Of a stretch of DNA of 64,000 nucleotides, positions 55,365 to 64,000 are shown one piece after another. Every line of letters starts with the position of its first letter. Position 1 is the stretch's first letter. Below the pieces are notes generated by a model. It was given only the letters and a program-made list of their open reading frames with translations. It was not told the origin of the DNA and ran no database searches. Source of the DNA: Endothia cerciana (taxonomy: Eukaryota; Ascomycota; Sordariomycetes; Diaporthales; Cryphonectriaceae). Location of the stretch: contig JALRMH010000004.1 of the NCBI GenBank assembly GCA_026119935.1, forward strand, positions 1,240,001 to 1,304,000, given 5' to 3'. The position numbers and the translations under genes are program-made.

Positions 55365-57164
55365 GGTGGCGCGTGTTTCTGGCTGTCTTTATGTCGGCTC
55401 TTCTTCCTGTGATTCATGAGAGGCCCACTGACGGAACGGGTCTATCGAGAGTCGACCTTGCGGAATGGGTTTCGATAAAGGCTGGTCGCGGATGATGAGG
55501 ACGGACGCCCTCAGGCAGTCACGAGGCGAAGGAGCTAGCTACGCTGGCACAGCGGCGAACATCGGCTCGTTGCACTCTCAGCTCCAACGGCTGACCGTAT
55601 TCCTGGGACCACTGACTAGAGAGCCTCGGTATTCGTGTAAATAAATCTCGCGATCCTCATCTGAACGCCTCCCTCGTCCACCTTCAGTCGGCGCCTCTGA
55701 CAAGGCAGCGGTGGGTCCACGAGCACATTCAGCAGCCTGCCTGGGCCCACCGGCGCTCGGACCAGGCAGGCGGCACTAGCGCCCCCACAAGCGCCCGAAG
55801 CGGAAGGCGGTCAGTCGCGTCTCCAGGTGGCAGTATTCACCGCCCAACAACTATATAAACCTCGCCTCCCTCCCGCCTTCTTCCTCTTCTTCTCTCTCTT
55901 CTCTTCTTCATACTTACCTTGTCTGAGTCGCGGTAGCTCAAGAATTACTGTGACTAGGTTGGGAGGCCTGCATTGCACAACGTGGTGCTGACCAGTCTGG
56001 TTTACCCTTCGGGGTCGACCTGGGCGAAATTTTTGCTGCCATCAGGTTCTGTCTGATTTTTCATTGTGCTCGTCGCCTGGTGCGTCGACATGAAGAAGAT
56101 CTCATCCGTTGCCTTGGGGCTCAACACGTGACTACTCTGCATGTCTGGTCTCCTTTTACTCACTGTCTCTACCATCAGAGCGCCTTGCAACCCTCGTCCA
56201 ACAATTGACACTGTATTTCCATCTTGTCAACTCTCCTGAGCTCTCGTCGTTGCCCGTCTGCGTTCTTCCTTGGCCTAGGATCGAGCAGCTGCCCGCCCTG
56301 CGCCGTCGCAAACACGCCACCATCCTCCACCGACGGCAACCACCTTGCTAGGGGTCTGAGAGCTGAGACCTGTCCTGTTGAGGCGTGTCGCAATGTTCTG
56401 TGAGGAGAGGACCTCGCCACGTGCTCGCCTTCCAGGACCAACGGCCCCTGCGGAGGTAGCAGCCGCTCGCGCACGTCCACGGGCGATCATCGACACAATG
56501 CGTCGTGCTTGCATCCTGGCACCCCACCGCACAACCAACCCATCTTCTCAACATCCTCACTTGACCGACAACTACAGTTTGACATGATGACATCGGCTGG
56601 CCCGTTGCGTCCATACAATCGTTGAATACAATGTCTGGGAACCCTTTCATCCACCGCCAGCGCAGCCATATGCGCGGACAAAGTTGAGCGAGCACCTCGT
56701 TGCGTCGATAGGCCAACATCCTTGGATTTCTACCTGCATCTGACATCTTTGTTGGCTCGTACATGGAACAGCTTACTATGATACTGGTACAGACGCGCTG
56801 CCTGTCAACCCGGCCTGAAGTCTCTTCCCAGGTCCGAGTCGCCCTCGGCCATGCGTCCGACCCTTGGCGCGCCCGCCCCCCCTCCCCAAAAAAAAAGACA
56901 TCCCGGAACTTTCGGACGGCCACCTCAACCACCTCGTCAGCCTGGAGACCCAGGTGCTCTGGCCTTTACTCTCCAGATCCTGCACGATCTGCCGCGCAAT
57001 GGTACAAGTCGAATTTGCAGCCCGTTGTTGGCGGGAGCTGGTGGAGCTGGTGACGATGTTGGGATTCAGCCCGTCCCTGTAACCGCCATCGCCGACAAGG
57101 GACCCGTTCGTCTGAGGGGAGATACCGCCGCCCCGCCGCCCCGCCGACGCGGACAAGGGCAGCC
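55365..57164. promoter_or_regulatory. Intergenic; possible orphan + strand promoter
   Basis: About 1.8 kb without a supported gene. It should include the promoter of the minus-strand membrane-protein gene. On the plus strand a TATATAAA box at about 55853 is followed by a long CT-rich tract (55868-55920), the usual layout of a fungal core promoter. No convincing coding frame follows it. Confidence 0.45.
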
Positions 57165-57681
57165 CTAGAACTCCATGTTGGTGTAATCAAACGCAATGAC
57201 GTTCTCAAAGATGGGCCTGTAGGCCTCGACAAAAGCCAGGTGGGCCGCATCCGTCTTGACATAGTAGTCCCTGTCCGCAGTGCTCTCAAACTCCATCACG
57301 AAGGCAAACTGGAAGCCTTGCTTCGCGCGACTGTCAGCTCGCCCTGTCCACCCATGAGACATCCGAACCAGCAGCCGGTGCCGGAAGTCTGTGCCCCGGC
57401 GGGCAGGCAGACAAGTGCAAGACTCACCGTCAGTCCCTCGACCGAGTTGTCCTTACCGCCGCTCGTCACCTTCATATAGGGCTGCTTGGTCTCCGGGTGT
57501 ACGCATTTCACCTTCAGATCCAACAGGTCTGCGATGGCCTGCGTTGTGGTAATGTTAGACTTACTCCCAAGTTGAGCCGTTACGAGTGATCACGTGAGCG
57601 CCGCGCGCAACTCACCATCTTGACCTTGTCGGGGCCTGCTTCCTCCTTGAAGCGGACCAAGACAATGTGGACGACAGTCAT
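57165..57681 (-). CDS. Dabb (stress-responsive alpha/beta-barrel) protein
   Basis: Three exons (57681-57616, 57538-57428 and 57320-57165) splice in phase 0 to 110 residues, the normal size of a single Dabb domain. Proteins of this ferredoxin-like dimeric alpha/beta-barrel fold are induced by stress in plants and bacteria, and some relatives act as small enzymes such as polyketide or olivetolic-acid cyclases. The chain opens MTVVHIVLVRFKEEAGPDKV (strand 1 plus helix). It continues AIADLLDLKVKCVHPETKQP, then SKQGFQFAFVMEF-type sequence starting at QGFQFAFVMEFESTADRDYY, and ends with VEAYRPIFENVIAFDYTNME. The HIVLVRFK opening and the FVMEF...DRDYYVKTDAH region are the family core. Introns are 77 and 107 nt. 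Function is not assigned; no polyketide synthase lies nearby. Confidence 0.88.
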
Positions 57682-58504
57682 TTCGGCAGCCGGACTTGGG
57701 ATGGAGGAGGGGTGGCTCTGGCTGCGCACTATCTGGGATATTGTGAGGATGAGGCGTATCGTACCTCCTTCAAGGGTGACCAACCCAAGCAGACTGGGAA
57801 TGAACAATGATTTATATACTGCTATGGTTGGCCTCGTACGAGGAATCGTTGAAGTTCTCTGTACTTCAGCCGGTGCAGTGGCGGGAAGTTGTTTGATCCA
57901 GGTGATGAGGAATCATGAAGCGGGGGAACGTGTGGTCACCAACTACTCAGAATCAAGTACCTGACTTAAGCTGACTCCCGAGGTCTGATCCACCTTCATA
58001 CATAGCGCCAGCGGGGCCGGTGGAGGGCACAGACGCTCTACAGACGCACGCTGAGGAACACTGAGCTACGTCAGATTTGATGACCCTGGGGTAGTGCGAG
58101 CTCAGGAAACACGGCGGGGAGCTTTACTTAGGTAGACTACTTGTGTCCACCACATTACTACATCGTGAGGGTTCTTCTACGACAGCAAGGGGCGGTCCAC
58201 CAAGGCCTATGGGCAAACGTCCAGTGGATGATCCACACACGGAGATGCCAAGAAGCGATTGACAGGGAGGGGCGGGGAGTGAAGACCCTCCAGGGCTCCT
58301 CGAGGCACAATACCAGTATTCACAGAGGACCAAATCGAAATCTCGTTAGCTGTCCAGCTGCTAGTGTTCTTTCCAATTTTTTTTTCTCCTCTTTTCTTTT
58401 TTCACTCCCATTGAACGTTTCCTCGCTGTAGCGTTGCGGACGACCCATTCATTATAGCTCGTATGCGTCATTAATGGCCGTTTGGAAGACACCGAGCCCA
58501 TCTG
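57682..58504. promoter_or_regulatory. Dabb gene promoter and rhodopsin-gene 3' region
   Basis: This spacer lies between two minus-strand genes. A T-rich/CT-rich run at about 58375-58410 fits a 3'-end region. No gene is supported. Confidence 0.5.
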
Positions 58505-60344
58505 CTAGTCTTTGGCCTTCGAGAACCGGATTTCTGTCGTCATGGTCTGTATGATAGCCGTCTCGCTCGCGCTGTCCTCGTGACAGTCCGTGGAGGCCAC
58601 TGTGCCTTTGTGATCTTGATTATGCCGCCCACCCTCGATCGTCACATTGAACGCCGTGGCCGTGCCGAATATCGAGCGGTCGCCGGGCTCGCCAAACTTG
58701 CTGTACTCGGAACGTTTTCTTCTCCTCTTGCCCCCGCTCCCGCCGATTGTCTCCAGCGCGATAATATCCGAAGGACCGCTCTGGGCGTTGGTGGTGGTGC
58801 TCCGGGACGAGAAGAGGCCGGGGCTGACGGTGTGGAAGAAGAGGCGGAGTGTCGAGAAGCATGAGCAGATGACGAGTAAGTTGGCCTCGATGGAACTGAA
58901 TACACCGATACCCTTTTGATCAGCGGCTGCGGCTCCCAATATCTCGACAGCATTTCGATGTACTCACATCCACAAATTAATGTATATGCCATTCCACGTG
59001 ATGTCCGCCTCATTAAGATCGTTGATCAGTAGGACGAGTCGCACGAGTGACGTGACACAAGTCCTAGGAAAGAACCGTCAGACCGCATTAATCGAGAAGG
59101 GGGCGCCCGGAGGAAGGGGGGGGAGGGGGGCAGACTTACAGCGAGCCAACTAAGAAGAACGCCAACAGCCCGATTTTCCTCCTAACCGTGGTATGAAGCC
59201 CAATGACCATTGGTACCGGCAGCAAGATTATCATCAGGTCCGTGATGACTCCAAGAATGGCATATGCATTGTATTGCGCCGGTCGGTTGTAACACGTCCC
59301 AGGCACGCTCGAATCATATGCCTTCCGAATCGGGTTGCAAGCGAACATCGAGCTGAAGAATATGCTAATAAAGACTCCAGTTACAACGAACATGGTTATG
59401 AAGACGGCAACTCTGAAGCGCTGGGACACGCTGTTGATGTCCAAGTAGAACATCAACACGACTGTTTTGCACGCCCAAGGTGTCCAACAGTATATAAGTA
59501 GGTTGAGGTAGCCATTCCACTGAAGAAGCAAAGTGAGCAAATGAATCTTTACTTTTTTTTCTTTTGGGGGGGGGGGGGGCTAGACCATCACTCACGTAGA
59601 GAAAGGCCTGGAAATACTCCAAAGGCATTTCCCATGCATGAACGCCCTATTCGAAGATGTTGTTAGCAGATGTTGTTGAACTAATTTGGGAACAGTTATT
59701 CAAGAGCCAAAAGATGTCTTCGAAATTTTCCGTTACGTCTAGGAAGTCTCCGAGCGGGGGAAAGACGTACCATCCATCCTTTGCCTATTGACCCTACAAG
59801 GAAAACAGTGGTCAGCAACAGCATGTTCACCTGGAATGTCTGGTCTTACTCAGGATGATAACTTGGGTGGCAACTGATGCGCCCTGAATGAAGCCACGGT
59901 GAGCCTTTCCATCGAACTGCCAGACCGATTGTGCGCCCGAGCGAGACATACCCACCCGAGAAGTAACATCACTGCCAGTGTCAGCTTCAACCTCAGTCAC
60001 ATCGGAGCAGTCAACAACTCACCATCATCCCAACCGAACCTGTGGCGCACCAGGATCTTGACATACAGCCGTTGTAAAACAAAAAAGAAGGCAATGGCAA
60101 GGCCCAAGAGTTGTACAACCCATGACAACCTGATATATTGAGTTTGAGGATGCTGTAGATCGACCGTATCTGTGGACCATCAGTTATGGCGAAGACTCTT
60201 ATTTTGAACGAGTAAGCTATGACAGAAAGACCTTGCACGTGAGAAAGCAAAGGGCCCTCTGGAAGAGCAACCAGGACGGGGTATATACTCACAGCCTTCA
60301 GGGGGTGGAATCGCCGTCACGACTCGTTCCGACAGCCAAGACAT
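58505..60344 (-). CDS. Nine-exon rhodopsin-domain (PTH11-related) membrane protein
   Basis: Nine exons (60344-60293, 60169-60023, 59971-59952, 59883-59850, 59793-59771, 59646-59596, 59519-59140, 59063-58968 and 58895-58505) splice with canonical GT-AG sites in phase to 397 residues. The assembled chain starts MSWLSERVVTAIPPPEGYTV. It then shows family landmarks: LQHPQTQYIRLSWVVQLLGL, VRHRFGWDDVMLLLGWGASV, GVHAWEMPLEYFQAFLYWNG, NLLIYCWTPWACKTVVLMFY, FSSMFACNPIRKAYD, NAYAILGVITDLMIILLPVP, NEADITWNGIYINLW and SIEANLLVICSCFSTLRLFF. Exons 3, 4 and 5 are only 20, 34 and 23 nt. The cytoplasmic tail is basic and Ser/Thr-rich. Such seven-helix proteins are proposed sensors; the ligand is unknown. It is divergent from the FAD oxidase. 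Confidence 0.85.
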
Positions 60345-61716
60345 TGTCGAACGCCGGACTCACCCACGAGTCTACCTGGGGTAGTCTGCCGATGGGGGGT
60401 GTGCGGTTCGTCGATCATGTTATATCATGGGAAAATCTATCGGGTGTAAATGGCGTGGCTTCTACACGCAAACTTTATTTGGTACCCCCAGCAGATAGTT
60501 CGTTTTATTTCATATTGGGCCAAGGGGAGGGCTGCCGGGACAAGGAAACGATTCCTGACAAGGTTCGAACCGAAGAAATCGAGGCCACCCGTTGTCGCTC
60601 GCCAAGATTTCACCCTTCCTCTGGAACCCGACCCTACACAGTATATTTGGGTCATGCCTCTGCTGCAGACGAAACACCCGTCTCGAGTGATTAGACTCGG
60701 CCTGGGGCGTATCGGCTCGCGAGATCGCCTGGATCTGAAAAGGACTGGTCATGTTACACCCATGGAAAGAAGCCCGGCATCATCTCAGCTGAAGACAACG
60801 CGCATACATAGTACTATGGTATACTGCGTTCGTAAAAGGGCGCTGGTCATGCAAATCCCATACCGAATACGTTAGCGAAGTGCGTACCATAGTACACCAC
60901 TTCTCCACATGTACCTGGTTCTTCCACGAATCGCCATACAAGAAAGCGGGTGGGTCATGAGCGCGATTGGTAAACTTCTGTTCAGTGTCCCACTCCTGGC
61001 AATATCGCACAAGAGTGAGCTTCTGGAGCAAGAGGCTATACATAAGTTGAACTGCAATATCCATCCGGATTTTTTTGTTCTTCAAGAGCCCATGTAGTGG
61101 CATATGCCGCGGCCGTCAGCCAAATTCGGTTCATTCGCGCATCATTACCCCTGCCATCGTACACTGGAACACTTAGTAACTAAGGCTGAGACAGGAGCGA
61201 GGACCTCTGCTCGGGGCTGCCCAGTATTGAACCTTATTTTTTTGTGGGTGACGCTGGTGATGATGTTCTATGTGGGAAGAAGGTCCGAGGGATTCGAGTA
61301 CTAGCTAGTAGACACAGCGAGTCGGAATCTCCGCGATCCCATGCAATGCACTCAAAAGGAGTGCCTAATTCCTCTCTGCCGCGGAGCTATGCCAGAAGTA
61401 GCACACACTGAGCCAAGGTCATTGGCCCGACGCGAAATGGCCCGTATAAGCCATGCCTCCCCCCGGTGCCCCGGCCGGGGTCCCGGAGAGACCAACTCGC
61501 TTGCGGGAAATGATGGGAAGTCGCTCTTCTTCCTCACCTTGCCGGCGCCGAACGAAAGCCGTGAACCTGGACGTCAGCATGTACTTCATGCATGTCATCC
61601 AGATATATAACAAAGGTGTCGATCATCTACAATGATCTGTGACCGGTGAACTAATGGTAGACTAAACCGGGTTTTCAGCTACACACATCACAGCCTTGAA
61701 ACCGCGCCTCGCCGTC
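60345..61716. promoter_or_regulatory. Divergent region with ACCATAGTA palindrome
   Basis: About 1.4 kb lies between divergent start codons. A 12-bp perfect palindrome CATAGTACTATG (60807-60818) sits inside a longer imperfect one. ACCATAGTAC occurs on the minus strand at 60811-60820 and on the plus strand at 60886-60895. No coding frame is supported. Confidence 0.5.
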
Positions 61717-63767
61717 ATGTTGCGCACGAACGCTGTGACCAAGGCCCTTTCCATGGCTCTCCCATTCCTGGAACTTGCAGCAGCCGATCTGATGGGTCGT
61801 ATAGTCCCGAACTCTACTGTGCAGACCGGCTCAATCCCTTGTGATGCCCTCGCTTCCGCTGGCCTGGGACAGCGCCTGTTGTACCCTACGGATTCTTCGT
61901 ACAGCGAACGTATCGGGAGCTACTGGTCTGTATCAGCGCAACTCCGACCCTGGTGCATCTTCCAACCTAATTCTGGGTGAGTAACATACAGCCTGAGACT
62001 TCAGGGGCTCTAAGTTGGGCAAATTTCATATACTGACTACATTCAAGTAAGGAGACTCGCTTCCAGCCGGACCGTGCCTTGACGTGGTTAGATGGGCGTT
62101 GCTTTGAAACCGCAAAACCCCCTTCCCCGGCCCCTTTGATGGCAGTAAGTACTAAACGTGTTGACTTCCGAATCGCGCAGCCTCCGAGATATCGACCGCC
62201 CTCATAGCTCTCAATGGCACCGGCGACGGCGCGGGCGACTGGCACATTGCTGTGCGTGGAGGGGGGCACAGCAGTTGGCCTGGCATCAACAACGTGGACA
62301 ATGGTGTGACAATAGACCTTGGCAACCTCAACGCTTCCTGGTACAACGCGACAACCGGCCTGGCCTCTGTCGTCCCTGGCGAGAAATGGGTTGATGTTGC
62401 TTCTGATCTGATTAAAGACAACGTTATTGTCTATGGAGGCCGTGATGGTGGTGTCGGAGTAGGCGGTTACTTGATCGGGGGGTAAGTTTGCCTGCCTGAT
62501 GGGTCTCGCTCCTCTTTCAACGACCATCTGCTTGACCCAAATCTGCTGCCAGACATGCACAGAGCTACTAACCCGTTCTGTGGTCCTCTCCCTGTTCTTC
62601 CTGCGCTCTCACACTGTTTACTTTCTCTCCAATCTCCCCCCCCTCCCCCCTCCCCCCCCAAGAGCTCGTGTCGTCTCCCTGCTAAGAAGCGGGAACCCCC
62701 ACGCAGTGGTAACAACTATAACGCCCAGCGCCACGGGTTTGGCTGCGATACCGTCGTCAACTATGAAGTGGTCCTCGCCAACGGCAGCATTATCGACGTG
62801 AACAACCAGACGCATCCTGACTTGTTCAGAGCCCTGAAGGGCGGATCGTCGAATTTTGGGATCGTCACGCGCTATGACATGAGGGCCTTCCCGGCCCAGG
62901 ATGTCTGGGGAGGATCCATCATCTCGACCAAGGAGACATCCGAGGCCGTCGTCGCCGCCACTGTCAACTACGCCCGACTGCCCCAGTCGATTGCCATTGA
63001 CGATTCCGCCATCATCATCTTCGAGCACAACACCACCCTGGCACCCACCGAGCCCTGGATCATCGTTTCTGCCCTGACGAACGTGCAGGGCAATTCTAAC
63101 TCCAGCTCCTTCACCGAGTACCTCCAGCTCAACGCCACGGCCACTTCCTATGCGTTGTACAACTACGTTGACTACCTGGTGGCCGGGGAGAACGCCGGCG
63201 ACCTCCGGTGAGACAGAAAGCACCGCGCACTCGTAGTACGGGTTATTAGGGTACTGATCATGCCTGTGTTGCCTTAGTGTCACATGGTTCACGCTGACGT
63301 TCAAGGCCGACGCGCGAGTGCTCACCAAGGCCGTCGAGCTGTACGACGAGTACGTCTCCAACCTGCAGAGCCACATGCCCGCGGACGCCTTCATGGCGAG
63401 GATGATCTGGCAGTCGATGCCCACGTGGGCGGCCTATGTGAATAGCGAGAACGTCCTGGGCCTCGGCGAGAAGCTGACGGACAACGGCATCCTCTGGATG
63501 ATCCACTGCCTCGTCGACACTGTCGAGCAGGAAGCCATTGCCAACCAGTACCTGGCCGTCCTGACCGCCCAGCTCAAGGCCTACTCCGCGTCGGTGGATG
63601 CCGACATCGACTGGACGTACCTGAACTATGCCGGTCCGGCCCAGAACCCCCTGGGAAGCTACGGGCAGGCCAACATCGACCTGATCCGCAGCGTCGCGGC
63701 CGCCTATGACCCCGAAGGCTTTTTCCAGACGCGTGTTCCGGGGGGCTTCAAGATCTCTAGGGTGTAG
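61717..63767 (+). CDS. Berberine-bridge-like FAD-linked oxidase, probably secreted
   Basis: Exons 61717-61976, 62181-62481, 62707-63207 and 63278-63767 encode about 516 residues of the PCMH-type FAD-binding/BBE family, which oxidises alcohols, sugars or alkaloid-like compounds with O2. The N-terminus is hydrophobic (ALSMALPFLELAAADLM), suggesting a signal peptide. The FAD fold shows HIAVRGGGHSSWPGINNVDN, whose His is the expected covalent site, GGRDGGVGVGGYLIGGG, and AQRHGFGCDTVVNYEVVLAN, whose Cys may be a second covalent site. Then come ALKGGSSNFGIVTRYDMRAF and the BBE end with WTYLNYAGPAQNPLGSYGQA and YDPEGFFQTRVPGGFKIS. Several N-glycosylation sequons fit secretion. The first intron is odd: the best donor (GG|GTGAGT) and best acceptor (GCGCAG|CC) are out of phase by one base. 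The remaining introns are in phase. Confidence 0.85.
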
Positions 63768-64000
63768 CCGGATCGTCGAGAGAAAACACCTGCATCCCAT
63801 AGTCGAGGGGATATAATCAATAATGCCGTCATCTCACAGGCCCAAACTCGCATAGAAAACCTGGGAAACGGATGCTGACCGCTCAACTTCGTTGCATATC
63901 CGATTAAAGCTTCTATAGATCGGGACGCTACATACCTCCAACGCAAAACCCGGGTTGAGAATGTATGGGCCGTATCGTATTTGGTAGAGGAAAAACAGCC

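Noticed and set aside
60555..60572. GGTTCGAACC resembling a tRNA B box
   Set aside because: The flanking bases do not form a T-arm stem on either strand and no acceptor or anticodon arm fits.

Overview
The window looks like nuclear DNA of a filamentous ascomycete, most likely a Sordariomycete. Genes are split by short GT-AG introns (mostly 50-125 nt), and the set of families is typical of such fungi: Zn(II)2Cys6 regulators, fungal rhodopsin-domain membrane proteins, a Dal5-type permease and a covalent-flavin oxidase, next to core eukaryotic genes (RPL4, LOC1, PET127, MAU2/SCC4, MHF1/CENP-S, PGA2). There is no operon structure and no CRISPR, tRNA or rRNA that I can support. Exon borders were worked out by hand from reading frame, splice consensus and family conservation.

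Layout. 1-10.6 kb: the 3' part of a Dal5-type MFS permease (+); a large two-exon protein with a C-terminal POT1/Cdc13-type OB fold (-); a flavin-containing monooxygenase (+); a rhodopsin-domain membrane protein (-). 12.3-29 kb is the housekeeping core: an ARO8-type aminotransferase (+), RPL4 (-), PET127 (-), the cohesin loader MAU2/SCC4 (-), an EAT1/YheT-type alpha/beta hydrolase (+) and LOC1 (-). 29.5-43.6 kb: a Zn2Cys6 factor (-), a rhomboid protease (+), a gene-poor stretch with a decayed ZZ/C2H2 zinc-finger gene, an Upc2-like Zn2Cys6 factor (+), MHF1/CENP-S (-, a small three-exon gene easily missed) and PGA2 (+). 45.2-64 kb: a serine/arginine-rich protein with a Cys-rich C-terminal half (-), a 5 kb gene desert, an uncharacterised membrane protein with a polyQ tract (-), a Dabb-domain protein (-), a nine-exon rhodopsin-domain protein (-) and a secreted berberine-bridge-like FAD oxidase (+).

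The genes do not form an evident pathway or biosynthetic cluster. Several products share broad themes: chromosome maintenance (telomere-type OB protein, MAU2, CENP-S), ribosome assembly (RPL4, LOC1) and membrane sensing or sorting (two rhodopsin-domain proteins, rhomboid, PGA2).

Points most worth a second look: the zinc-finger relic, whose four internal TAG/TAA stops are each one CpA-to-TpA change from a glutamine codon (a RIP-like signature); eight ~25-residue repeats carrying an [ILV]-[DN]-P-x-x-L-like motif in the N-terminal tail of MAU2; a recurring ACCATAGTA element in three intergenic regions; and a splice-phase conflict in the FAD oxidase.
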